Assembly (NCBI RefSeq): GCF_037975445.1
Contig: NZ_CP150254.1
Span: forward strand, 4,028,001 to 4,092,000
DNA from: Peribacillus sp. FSL P2-0133
GTDB lineage: Bacteria; Bacillota; Bacilli; Bacillales; DSM-1321
Direction: 5' to 3'
DNA: 64,000 nucleotides
Under the pieces are notes generated by a model that worked only from the letters and a program-made list of their open reading frames with translations, was not told where the DNA came from and ran no database searches. The translations under genes were made by a program, and so were the position numbers. Numbering within the stretch: the first letter of the stretch is position 1; each line of letters starts with the position of its first letter. Below are positions 27,593 to 36,983 of the stretch, piece by piece.

Positions 27593-28282
27593 TTATCCTT
27601 TATTATGTACTTGTGTAATCTTTTGAATCGATCCAAGTATAGGTAATTCTAGGAGTTTATCAATATCATCCTCGTCCTTGATCGTATTGTCCATATACTC
27701 TAGTAGGAATGCCAAGCCTATTCCAGCCATCAATCCTACTACGATTGCAATTGCGATATTCAATAGTGGATTAGGTTTTACAGGTGTAGGATTCTCCTTA
27801 ATTTCTGCCTTTGCTAGTACGCTTACATTGTCGACGTTCATGATATTCTTGATTTCCTTTTGGAAAGTTTCAGAAACCGTGTTTGCTATTTCTACTGCCT
27901 TTGACGGATTACTATCTTGAACCGTTAATGAGAAGACTTGTGAATTTTCTTGGCTGTTAATCGTGATTTTTTCACTAAGTTGTTCTACGCTTTGCTCTAG
28001 TTCTAATTCATCAATGACCTTCTCCAAAATGGCAGGGCTTTTTATGATCACACTGTATGTATTGATCATGTCGATATTAGATCGGATTTGTGTAGAGTCC
28101 AATTGGTTTTCCGATTGTTTCTGATTAACGAGAATCTGTGTTGAAGATTGGTAAACGGGTGTTAATAAGAAATAAGAAATTGATCCACTAATCAAAGCGG
28201 CAATTAATGTCAGCAGTATGATTAGCTTCCAACGTTTCTTTAATGTTTTAAAAATATCATTAATACTAATAGTTTCTTCCAT
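27593..28282 (-). CDS. Chain-length determinant / tyrosine kinase activator (CapA/EpsA/YwqC type)
   Basis: A 229-aa Wzz-like protein with two membrane segments (about residues 18-40 and 172-194) around an extracellular loop and a C-terminal cytoplasmic tail ending in LGSIQKI, which activates the BY-kinase. It is the first gene of the exopolysaccharide operon. AGGAGGATGAA precedes the ATG. The leader upstream carries an extended -10 element and repeated CCTA motifs. Confidence 0.92.
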   Translation of the reverse strand: MEETISINDIFKTLKKRWKLIILLTLIAALISGSISYFLLTPVYQSSTQILVNQKQSENQLDSTQIRSNIDMINTYSVIIKSPAILEKVIDELELEQSVEQLSEKITINSQENSQVFSLTVQDSNPSKAVEIANTVSETFQKEIKNIMNVDNVSVLAKAEIKENPTPVKPNPLLNIAIAIVVGLMAGIGLAFLLEYMDNTIKDEDDIDKLLELPILGSIQKITQVHNKG

Positions 28283-28317
28283 TTCATCCTCCTGTTATGT
28301 TAAAAATGACCTATTGC

Positions 28318-28751
28318 ATTATACCATAATATTACCTATCATTATGTATTTTCAAGGAAATTTACATGAAACTTACATTGAAAGAATACTTTTCAAATGC
28401 CTAAGTAATTTTACAAAAAAGAAAACGGTAACACAAAGGAAAAAAAATCCAAATCTCAAATATTGTATTAATGACATCTAAATAACTCATTTCCCAGAAT
28501 ATTTCCGCCTGAAATTTTATTAAACCTAAGTATATACCTACTACCATATTTTGTTAGGCATTTGTGTAATTTAACAACATTTACCATAATAAAACCTAAC
28601 TAAATGCCTACCAATACAAGAAAATTCGTTTATATATATAATTGAGTCAAGTATTTTAGTGCCTAGTTATCATTAATAATGAAAGGAAAATGTGTAAACT
28701 GAAAGTAATAGTTTAAATTAGTATATATTATTTTCATATTAATGGTTAGGT
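28318..28751. promoter_or_regulatory. Divergent promoter region with repeated CCTA motifs
   Basis: On the minus strand TGG-TATAAT (28318-28326) is an extended -10 for the exopolysaccharide operon. Repeats of ACCTA/GCCTA occur at 28335, 28400, 28525 and 28537, 28595 and 28607, and 28662, and in inverted form at 28554 (TTAGGC) and 28746 (TTAGG). Two pairs have exactly 12 bp spacing: AACCTAAGTATATACCTA and AACCTAACTAAATGCCTA. This is a candidate operator array for the adjacent SinR-type repressor, unlike the GTTCTYT box of B. subtilis SinR. Confidence 0.55.
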
Positions 28752-28760
28752 GTGGTCTAT

Positions 28761-29072
28761 ATGATAGGTTACCGAGTTAAGTCGCTTAGGGAAGAAAGGA
28801 AAATGTCAATAAGTGAACTCTCCGCAAAATCCGGCGTTGCCAAATCCTATATAAGCTCACTGGAAAGAAACCTTCAAACAAACCCTACTATATTAGTTTT
28901 GGAAAAAATCGCTAAAATACTTTGTATTAAGGTCGATGCTCTGTTGAATGAACAAACAGACAAGGGGATGGATGAAGAGTGGATGGAAATCATGCTGGAT
29001 GTTCTGGGGGCAGGAATATCGAAAGAGGAAATACGCGAATTTATCGAGGTTAGGAAATGTAATGTTCGTTAA
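28761..29072 (+). CDS. sinR: SinR-type transcriptional regulator
   Basis: A 103-aa repressor with an N-terminal HTH_3 domain (MIGYRVKSLREERKMSI, then SELSAKSGVAKSYISSLERN) and a C-terminal SinI-like dimerisation domain (EEWMEIMLDVLGAGISKEE, then IREFIEVRK). Identity to B. subtilis SinR in LERNLQTNP and the domain order is clear. The start at 28761 matches SinR, while a GTG 9 nt upstream is also in frame. It is divergent from the exopolysaccharide operon, which it probably represses. No sinI is adjacent; a SinI-like peptide lies at 495-599. Confidence 0.9.
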   Translation: MIGYRVKSLREERKMSISELSAKSGVAKSYISSLERNLQTNPTILVLEKIAKILCIKVDALLNEQTDKGMDEEWMEIMLDVLGAGISKEEIREFIEVRKCNVR

Positions 29073-30045
29073 ATATGAATATTCATGAATTGCTCTCTTT
29101 TTGGTTCTATAACATCGAGAACATACTTAACATACACTATTAAAACTATTTCAAGAGAGGGAATATTAGGTATAACCATTTTTCCCTCAGTACACCTTTT
29201 TTTGACTTTTAATAAAATCATTTACTTTATTCACATAGGCTCTATGATGATATGCCCTTGATTTCGATGTTATCATCTATTAAAATATCAAGCAATCTCA
29301 TACCCTCTTCATTAGTCAGTCTCTTCAACACTTTTAAACAAAAGTAAATTTATTCCTTTTAATAACCTTCTCAGAAGCCTTTTATATTATCCAAATAATT
29401 AAAATATAAACTATTCTCCGTTTTACTATTAGCGCCCGGATTTGGAGGAATGATTCTTACAGTCAACATTAGAATAGGGTAACGAAAACTTTTATTCAAG
29501 CTTTATATTTTTCACTATTTCTAATTGTTTTTCTCCTTTTTAATCACTCTTCCATGCAGCAATAAAGTAGATTATTCCAATTTACCACACGTCATTAACT
29601 TCCTAATTTATATTTTATAAAAAAACCCAGCATTTCTGCTGGATACTCAAAAGTGTTAAATTATTTTTAAAAGTACCGTCAATCTCATGAATGTGATAGG
29701 TTAAACCAAAAAAACTATCAAGTATCTAGAAATCCTTAATTTAAATCATCAAGCTGAATTTAGTTTAACACCTCTCGGTTTAGTTCTATTGTTAGAGAAG
29801 TATTTTTCCCTTCTCCAATATATTACTTTGGATTTCCACTCCATTACGATCATTGGTAATATCAAAAATTGTTTTGTTTTTTATAAGGATTAACAGGTTA
29901 GTATGTTCGGAGGTTTGACTTCAAGTCCTCTGCTCGAATTCTCTCGAATAAGTTACCTCCTACGTTGTACTAAGTTCTTTCACCAATTATCCTGTCCCGC
30001 TGGAGAGCAAATAAAATACGAAGAGATTTATTTAATATTTCTTCC
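29073..30045. other. Nearly 1-kb gap between convergent sinR and the polymerase gene
   Basis: No gene is supported. A terminator (CCAGCAGAAATGCTGG, then seven T on the minus strand) lies at 29615-29646 and would end the polymerase transcript. The rest is AT-rich and may be decayed coding sequence. Confidence 0.5.
29615..29646 (-). terminator. Terminator downstream of the Wzy-like gene
   Basis: CCAGCA-GAAA-TGCTGG followed by a T run when read leftwards. It is about 400 nt after the stop codon. Confidence 0.65.
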
Positions 30046-31299
30046 TTAAATATTAAAATTCTTTTTCTGGATATGTTTTGTATAACATAAAAGGAGAACC
30101 ACTAACAACCAAGTGCTTCGGGAATATGTATGTGGTGTAGTTATAACCGAAACTAATAAGCCGAATAATGAACTGTTCATACCTATAAGAATGTATTTGG
30201 TAGTGTTACCTACATGTTTGATAAGTCTCAGGCTAATACAAAATGTATATATCAATAACCCGATTAAACCAACAAAGCCAAACACCCCGGATTCTGCAAA
30301 AACAAGAAGATATAAGTTGTGTACATTTGTATGATATTGGCTTTCAAATGGATAACTACCAAGTCCCATACCTATAATACCGTACTTAGTAACTATAAGT
30401 TCTAATGCTTCTTTCATTAGTGATACTTTAAGACTAAAACTACCTGCCCCATCTAAATCATCTGTAGCTAAAACTCTTTTTGAAAAAATTTCAGGTGGAT
30501 TGATAAAAATGTATATAACTATAGCAACAGAAAAAAACATAATAAAAATATTTCTTATACTTAATATTTTTTTCACAAAAAATACTTCTCCATTTTTAAA
30601 TCGTATAGGTTTGGTGATGAATAATGATTTTATCATAAAATAATATATAAAAGTTGCTAATGCGTATGCCATACCTCCAAATGAAGCTGTTAAAAATAAA
30701 TTAATAATAAGCATAGCTAATAAAAAAAAGGACAACAAAGTTTTTCTTTTTATGTCAATATAAAAAAGCAAGATTGGTAGACAGCACACGAGGTATTTTG
30801 CTAATGAGTTTGCATTACCTTGGACTGAAATAAGTCTTCCATTGCCTGCGAAAAACTCAGAGCTATTCGGTAGAAGACCTAATTGGGCAAGAACTCCAAT
30901 GCTCAAAATAGCCATCAATGCATAAATGGAAGTGTCTAAAATTCGAAACAAATTTTTATCTATATTTTTTGAATATATAAGAATGTGTGAGATCACTATT
31001 ATTTGAATTATTATTGCAAACAAATACTGAACCATTATTAGTGTACTTCCAAAAAAAGATGTTGCATTAAAGGCAGATATTGAACCACCTAAAACAAATA
31101 AAATAATAAGAAAGTATTCTTTCGAACTTAAAATTTTATTGTAACCCTCAAATTGAATTGCTGTAGCAACGATTATAAGTCCAAAACAACTAATTAATAT
31201 GATGTCATACATTGAAATGTTAATTCCAAGAGGCAAAAAAGTTGTAAATGGGGAAAAAAACACCCCTAATAGAAAAATTAAATAAATTAGCTTGTTCAT
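30046..31299 (-). CDS. O-antigen ligase/polymerase family protein (Wzy-like)
   Basis: A 417-aa integral membrane protein with about 11-12 membrane segments and a larger loop (about residues 270-330, FINPPEIFSKRVLATDDLDG) followed by GIIGMGLGSYPFESQYHTNVHN. The Gly- and His-containing loop is typical of Wzy/WaaL. It would polymerise repeat units delivered by the Wzx flippase. The main operon lacks a polymerase, so this separately transcribed gene is the best candidate. Confidence 0.78.
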   Translation of the reverse strand: MNKLIYLIFLLGVFFSPFTTFLPLGINISMYDIILISCFGLIIVATAIQFEGYNKILSSKEYFLIILFVLGGSISAFNATSFFGSTLIMVQYLFAIIIQIIVISHILIYSKNIDKNLFRILDTSIYALMAILSIGVLAQLGLLPNSSEFFAGNGRLISVQGNANSLAKYLVCCLPILLFYIDIKRKTLLSFFLLAMLIINLFLTASFGGMAYALATFIYYFMIKSLFITKPIRFKNGEVFFVKKILSIRNIFIMFFSVAIVIYIFINPPEIFSKRVLATDDLDGAGSFSLKVSLMKEALELIVTKYGIIGMGLGSYPFESQYHTNVHNLYLLVFAESGVFGFVGLIGLLIYTFCISLRLIKHVGNTTKYILIGMNSSLFGLLVSVITTPHTYSRSTWLLVVLLLCYTKHIQKKNFNI

Positions 31300-31435
31300 G
31301 AAGCACCACCTTTTAGTAATCAGCTCTTATTCTATATGAACACCATTGGAAGTACAATCTAAATTCTAAATATTTATACTTAAAAGAAAGGGACTGCATG
31401 GTATTATCAATAGAGATATACATAATAGTAGGAGG

Positions 31436-32386
31436 ATGATCATTATTATAAAAAACCGTAAATTAATTAATATTTTCATTACCCTAGCTTTAATAGGAGG
31501 CGTGTTAGTATTAACAAATCACCAATCCAAACAAGTTCAGACCGGTCTAGACAACAATATAACTGTGAATGTTAAATCCTATAATGCAATTGCTGATGAT
31601 AGAATTGATGATACCCATCAAATACAAAAGGCTATTGATCATGTAGACACAAAAGGTGGGGGGACTGTTTCATTTTCTCAAGGGGTTTATTTAATTGATG
31701 CATTAAAGTCTATAAATTTACGAGATAACATTACCTTGAAATTTGAAGAAGGAACTACATTAAAGGCTCTTCCAAACAATGCTGAAAGTTATGAAATTTT
31801 AAGGATTCATAATGTGAAAAATGTGTCTATATTAGGGGGCGTGACCCTTTTAGGAGAAAGGGAGGAACACAAAGGAAAAACTGGAGAATGGGGAATTGGG
31901 ATAAGTATCAGGGGATCGGAGAATGTTTATATTAAAAATAATACAATTCTAAATTTTTGGGGAGATGGTATATATATTGGAAGTACAGAACAACAAAATT
32001 TCAGCAATAATATTACCATAGAGAAACCTATCATAAAAAATAACAGAAGACAGGGTATTTCAGTTATTTCAGCGATAAATTTAAAAATAATTGATCCTGT
32101 AATAACGAATACGAATGGAACCCCGCCAGCAAGTGGGATTGATTTTGAACCCAACAATCCTTCAGAGTTTCTGCAAGGTATAAAAATTATTAATCCTACT
32201 ACCGAAAAAAACGAAGGTTATGGAATATTATTTGCTCTAAGTGGTTATGCAGGTAGTAACCATCCTGTAAGCATAGAGATTCACAAAACGAAACAGATAA
32301 GAGATAACATCGGTACTTTCATACCTGGAGACTTAAAAGGACATATAAAAATGGGTGAAGAATATGTTCTAAAAAACCCAAAGTAG
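31436..32386 (+). CDS. Secreted right-handed beta-helix protein (pectate-lyase-like)
   Basis: A 316-aa protein with an N-terminal hydrophobic signal/anchor (about residues 8-28) and a parallel beta-helix beginning NVKSYNAIADDRIDDTHQIQ, typical of the Pectate_lyase_3/glycosyl hydrolase 28-like fold. Repeats such as NVYIKNNTILNFWGDGIYIG are visible. Beside a polysaccharide operon it may trim or degrade the polymer. GGAGG abuts the ATG directly, so translation may instead start at an ATT at 31442 or 31445. Confidence 0.75.
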   Translation: MIIIIKNRKLINIFITLALIGGVLVLTNHQSKQVQTGLDNNITVNVKSYNAIADDRIDDTHQIQKAIDHVDTKGGGTVSFSQGVYLIDALKSINLRDNITLKFEEGTTLKALPNNAESYEILRIHNVKNVSILGGVTLLGEREEHKGKTGEWGIGISIRGSENVYIKNNTILNFWGDGIYIGSTEQQNFSNNITIEKPIIKNNRRQGISVISAINLKIIDPVITNTNGTPPASGIDFEPNNPSEFLQGIKIINPTTEKNEGYGILFALSGYAGSNHPVSIEIHKTKQIRDNIGTFIPGDLKGHIKMGEEYVLKNPK

Positions 32387-33943
32387 TAAAAAACTGTACG
32401 ATAAAATGAATACGATAAAAAGCCTTTTCCAAGCAGTTAATATTACAATATCCACTTATAAAACTATAGGGGGGAACCCCATCAAGTAACGAAAATATGG
32501 TAAACTGGTCAATAAGTTAATTGCTTAAATTAGTAAACACTGAACTGTGCTGAAAAAACAAACCTTTATAGTTAAGCAACTAATAAATGACTTCGGTATT
32601 GTGCTGGAGTCATTTTATTTATGCTCTATTGATAACATTAAACTCTAGATGCGTATTATGAACACCTTGAATCTAAGTGTTTCATCGCTCAGAATGAAAG
32701 AGTACATTTAGGGAATCAGAAAGCATCTCTAGTGTTCGATAGATACCTCTAGCTTAATGCTTCTTATTAAGTACGTAAAGAGCAATTATTTCTCGTTTAT
32801 TTTCTTCTTTAACACAAGATTGATAAGTTGATACTCTTGTACTGCAATTAACGTATGTAATATTTGTAAGCAGAACTTTCCTTGGTGAAAGTTCCTATTT
32901 AATAGGTTAGGAACAGTTTTCTGCTCATAGTCGCGATGGTAAATTTTTTAGAGTTTAGTCCGCCGAGTTTTGTTTCTAGATGGAGCTTTTGCAATATGAT
33001 TATCGTGACAAAATACTTGTTCCCCAAAATCATGTTTTGATTAGAGCTCAAGTTCATTGATTAGTTATTTCAAATAACTTTTTTATGAGGTAGTAATCAG
33101 TCTTTCGCATTTTCACTAAATTAGGTATTTTCGGCGAGTAAACAAGTAATTATCCACTTCTGCTAAATCCTGCTAGTTTACAAAAGCTTACTATACAAGC
33201 GTTGTCGTGTGACGAATCGTTTGTTCTACTAATCAGAATTAATCCTTTTAGTTGCTTTTTCTTCTAGATGCCCGCCTGTCGAGTTCTTTTAGCTTTTTTA
33301 GAAATCTTGAACATCCTCTTAAGTACGTGCTTCTGCTTTCTTTAAAATATTCTTTATATACTCTTTAAATTTTGCTCTACCTAAACTTCCCTTTCCCCGT
33401 CATTCTGTGTAGCCCCCCCTATATTGATCAAACAAATTTCCCAACGTTTTAAGCTACTTTTCGATTTTCCTGACAATCATCCTTCATTAAATTCATGTTT
33501 TATAAAGATTTGTTTTAGGTTCTTGTCCTGCTTTCAGCATGAAGTCTGGAGGATAAGAAACCAACGTTGGAAACATGTTGTCATGTAAATTATTCTCTAT
33601 TACTTTTTTTAAATTCATTGAAAATATTCACTTAAGTTTTTCACCCGTTCATATATTTGAATTTGATAAACGGAGTTTCTTTTATATAGAAAAAGAAACT
33701 CCCCGAATAAGCGACTTTTATTACTGTTTCATTATGTTCAATTCTTTCAAAATATAGGGCTTATATTAAATTATAGGGATTGTTATTGGCCTAAAAAGAA
33801 GGAATACAATTGCTAGTAAATCACGGAGAGAGTTTGAAGAAAATCAGTATTAAAATGTTGAGCATTTAATTAACAATAACTGTGTTACTTGTTGAGACAA
33901 GACAAGAACAACAACATATATTGTTATATAAGGAGTTGTATAT
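32387..33943. other. 1.5-kb gap with insertion sequence relics
   Basis: Apart from the IS3-family fragments (32572-33330) no gene is supported. Stop codons are frequent in all frames. Confidence 0.5.
32572..33330 (-). pseudogene. IS3-family transposase relic
   Basis: On the minus strand the end reads NKMTPAQYRSHLLVA then stop, the hallmark C-terminus of IS3/IS150-group OrfB. Further upstream, KKLKELDRRASRRKSN (near 33250-33300) resembles an OrfA C-terminus, and NKREIIALY lies between. Frames are broken by stops and indels, so the element is dead. Confidence 0.6.
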
Positions 33944-33994
33944 ATGAATAAAAATAAAACCTACCACATCAAGGTTGAAAAGAAAAATGAATAA
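33944..33994 (+). CDS. 16-aa ORF overlapping the start of the large beta-helix gene
   Basis: MNKNKTYHIKVEKKNE is preceded by AAGGAG at good spacing. Its stop overlaps the ATG at 33987 of the next frame (ATGAATAA). Either it is a coupled leader peptide or the true N-terminus of the beta-helix protein separated by a frameshift. Confidence 0.4.
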   Translation: MNKNKTYHIKVEKKNE

Positions 33995-36011
33995 CATCGA
34001 CTGGGTAAGCATTAAAGATTTTCCGATAATTTTCCCTGAAATAGACGATAGCTCAAGGATACAACGAGCTACCGATACAGGGTATACAGTATTTTTTCCA
34101 GATGGTGATTATATTTGTAAGAACGTAATTCCTAGAAATAATATGCATTGGTTCGGTTTAGGAAACGCTGTTTTAAAATTACCAAGAGGAACAACAGAAG
34201 GAAGCATTTTGTATTATGGAAATTTAAATCATCAAACAATAGACATTGATGATTCTCTCCCTGCTTTAAAAGGTATTAGAATCGAAGGCATACAATTTGA
34301 TGCTAATGGAAATGATAGTGCTTCAACTCGACTGATTACATTAGTCAACGTATATGATGTAAATATTGAGTACTGTAAATTTTTTATATCTAATACTGGT
34401 ATTTTATTATCATCTACAACTAGTCATGCTTCCTATGAGAGAAACCACAATATAAATATTGATACTTGTGAATTTACACAAAGTGATATTACTGTTCCGT
34501 TAGGCTTTGCAATTAATATGCAAGCTGCTATTCATGGGGGAAATATACACATGTGTATATTTATAAATTTAAAGGTTCGTAGTGCGATTAGAATGTATGA
34601 AAGTACTATTGTAAACGACCATATATATAGTTCTTCTAGTTGGAACTTTGATAAAAATAAATTTATTAATATAAAAGATCCCTTACCAGGAAAGACAGGG
34701 ACTGGCAATGACGCTAATGGAATGTATTTACGCGGTATTTTCTTGAACGTTACAAATAATGAGTTTTGGGGTGTTGAAGGAAATAATATTGAAATGCAAA
34801 ATACACAACTTTCAAAATTTACACGTAATCCTTTTAACGATGAGAGGTTTAATAGTGTTTCAGGAAATAAATTCGTCATCCTTGATGAACATTTATTCCA
34901 AGGAGAAGCCGTTGTGCATTTTAGAAATTCTCATACAATTGCAAGTAATAATCAATTCTTTATCGATTGTACAAGTGGTCAAAAAGGGTATTTTCCATGT
35001 ATTACAGCTAAATGGGGTCAGCGTGTTCAAATAATGGGAAATAACTTTAAAACCATAAACACACGCGAGGTTGTCGAAATCTATGGAGCAGTAGGAACCT
35101 ATGGTCTTGATTATGAAGACGTTATTATTTCTAACAATATATTTGATCCGAACATTGTTAAATCATATGGTTCTGTAAAAATAACATCAGTCGGAACATC
35201 AGTAATAAAAAGTGTTTTAATAGAAGGAAATTCATTTAAAGGGTTTAATGCGGTTGAATTCTGTAATGCATTTTTGAATTCGAGTTATGGTCAAATCGAA
35301 AAAATAGTTTTTAAAGGAAACTCTGTAGAAGGAAAACCATTCACGTTCAAAAATGGATCACCTAAAAAAATTGAATCAGATATGTTTGGAACATATACTT
35401 TTTATGTCAATGCAACCACTGGAGATGACAATAATGCCAGACTAACCGAAATCGGATATCCCGCAAAAACGCTATCTCGTGTATTGACAATGCTGCCTAA
35501 AAACTGTGAAAGTGCTTCTATAATAATCAAGATTGCCGATGGGATATATAATAACGTTACTTCCGTCGGATTGTCAGAGTTTCAAATGAATGGAATGTTG
35601 ACGATTACAGGGAATGTAACTACTCCCAATAATGTTATCATTCCCCGTATATACTTTTGGAATTCGTTTATCCAACAATTAATAATAGAGGGTGTAAAAA
35701 CAAATCATGCAACAACAGATGGTGTATCTTTCCAATATTTTACCGGATTTGCCAACATTCGCAACTCCTTACTACATTCTAAAGATGCATTGACAGCTTT
35801 AGCATCTGATAGAATCATTGTTGAAAATTGCGATTTTAACAATATAAGATACGGAATATCAGCTCAGCGCCTAACTACAATCTATAGTTCTTCAAACACT
35901 GGGTTAAGTAGAATAAATAATTTAAGAGCTCAATCTGGGGGTACAATAATTATGAACGGTACACAACCGTCAGGAACAGAATTAATGGATACTGGTGGAC
36001 AGATACGCTAA
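33975..36011 (+). CDS. Large right-handed beta-helix protein (tailspike/polysaccharide lyase-like)
   Basis: A 678-aa protein without a clear signal peptide. Residues about 20-450 and 500-660 show repeated short strands ending in Asn or Gly turns, as in parallel beta-helix tailspikes and pectate-lyase-superfamily proteins. The C-terminal part restarts with FYVNATTGDDNNARL, a common opening of such domains. Start choice is uncertain: TTG at 33975, ATG at 33987, or a frame-shifted beginning at 33944. Near exopolysaccharide genes and IS relics it may be a depolymerase of phage origin. No catalytic residues can be assigned. Confidence 0.7.
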   Translation: MKRKMNNIDWVSIKDFPIIFPEIDDSSRIQRATDTGYTVFFPDGDYICKNVIPRNNMHWFGLGNAVLKLPRGTTEGSILYYGNLNHQTIDIDDSLPALKGIRIEGIQFDANGNDSASTRLITLVNVYDVNIEYCKFFISNTGILLSSTTSHASYERNHNINIDTCEFTQSDITVPLGFAINMQAAIHGGNIHMCIFINLKVRSAIRMYESTIVNDHIYSSSSWNFDKNKFINIKDPLPGKTGTGNDANGMYLRGIFLNVTNNEFWGVEGNNIEMQNTQLSKFTRNPFNDERFNSVSGNKFVILDEHLFQGEAVVHFRNSHTIASNNQFFIDCTSGQKGYFPCITAKWGQRVQIMGNNFKTINTREVVEIYGAVGTYGLDYEDVIISNNIFDPNIVKSYGSVKITSVGTSVIKSVLIEGNSFKGFNAVEFCNAFLNSSYGQIEKIVFKGNSVEGKPFTFKNGSPKKIESDMFGTYTFYVNATTGDDNNARLTEIGYPAKTLSRVLTMLPKNCESASIIIKIADGIYNNVTSVGLSEFQMNGMLTITGNVTTPNNVIIPRIYFWNSFIQQLIIEGVKTNHATTDGVSFQYFTGFANIRNSLLHSKDALTALASDRIIVENCDFNNIRYGISAQRLTTIYSSSNTGLSRINNLRAQSGGTIIMNGTQPSGTELMDTGGQIR

Positions 36012-36248
36012 ATAACAAATGAGAAACCATAAATTTAAATAAGTAACACAATTCAGAATCGCCATTAATAAACTGTTCACAACTCTCCCCCTTACTTACA
36101 TCTAATTTCACTACACATGAATCAATCTCAGTAGAATTTTTTTTAACCCCATGTAAACTATGTTATGGTTTTAATTGTTTTAAGTAATGTTGTATTTCCT
36201 GTTTCCTTCACACTTTCTTAGTATGATAGAAAAAAAAGTGTTTTGGGA

Positions 36249-36440
36249 ATGATTATTCTGCAGTATTTTGAAAAAGTTTTTTCACACATGCAAAAGGATA
36301 TACCGGAAACTCAGGTCAATTGCCCTGGTTGTGCAGGTACAGATGCTTACGATATTCATACAGATTGTCTTACCTGCAATGCAAAGGTATTAATAAGCAA
36401 TGCTGAGTATAATAGGAGGCTTGAAGAGGGTGAGATTTAA
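36249..36440 (+). pseudogene. Decaying copy of the DnaJ-type zinc-finger peptide
   Basis: A 63-codon frame nearly identical to 38621-38812. It has CPGCAGTD where the other copy has CHVCAGTG, and CNAKV in place of CNAKG, losing the glycines of the CxxCxGxG pattern. The ribosome binding site AAGGAG of the other copy has become AAGTG. The frame is still open, so it may be only recently disabled. Confidence 0.6.
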
Positions 36441-36465
36441 AGAATTTCATGAGGTCGATATATGT

Positions 36466-36500
36466 AAACCAGAAGCAATATTGGCTATTGCTTCTTTTTT
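36466..36500 (+). terminator. Terminator of zinc-finger copy A
   Basis: AGAAGCAATA, loop TTGGC, TATTGCTTCT, then seven T residues. Confidence 0.7.
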
Positions 36501-36556
36501 TGTCCAAAACAATGCCGTTTGCCCCTAACATAAATAGGGTACCAGGGGGGATACAT

Positions 36557-36732
36557 ATGACAGCAATTACTCATATTGGATTGGCTGTACCTGATTTTGG
36601 ATGGTGCGATTAAATACAGGTGTCGGGATTCAAGTTATTGGCTGGTCCCTTTTCATATGATGCATTGATGAAAAAAAACGAATATGACGAATGATCTTTT
36701 GGGTGATCATGTTACAAAGATGCGTAATGCTT
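36557..36732 (+). pseudogene. Frameshifted VOC (glyoxalase-fold) protein fragment
   Basis: Begins MTAITHIGLAVPDF and then loses frame. The nucleotide sequence follows the intact VOC gene at 39958 for about 175 nt, with a one-base insertion and a deletion, and then breaks off. GGGGGG ATACAT before the ATG is shared. Confidence 0.75.
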
Positions 36733-36863
36733 AACATCTTTGTAGATGTTCTTAACAGCACAGTTAGCGGTATTTCGAAAAACTAGAAAATCCAGCATCA
36801 TATCAAGATCCTGGTTAGATGCTCAAGATTTATTTTAATTTCATGAGCAAACCTACCGATTCA

Positions 36864-36899
36864 ACTTTACAATTTAATCTATGGATTAAATTGTAAAGT
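36864..36899. repeat. Perfect 16-bp inverted repeat with a 4-nt loop
   Basis: ACTTTACAATTTAATC, TATG, then its exact complement. It is AT-rich and not followed by a T run. It lies between the VOC relic and the cre site. Confidence 0.6.
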
Positions 36900-36925
36900 A
36901 ATTGCTTCAAATGCCTCATATACAA

Positions 36926-36939
36926 AGAAAGCGCTTTCA
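36926..36939. promoter_or_regulatory. cre site upstream of a small membrane peptide gene
   Basis: AGAAAGCGCTTTCA is a near-perfect palindromic cre. TATAAT follows at 36942-36947, so CcpA would block this promoter. Confidence 0.6.
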
Positions 36940-36983
36940 TTTATAATAATCACAAGAAAACCAAGCCGAGGGGTGTGTTCAAT

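Noticed and set aside
29270..29345. Minus-strand frame LKRLTNEEGMRLLDILIDD
   Set aside because: Short, no ribosome binding site, and followed by unrelated frames; could be a relic but cannot be supported.
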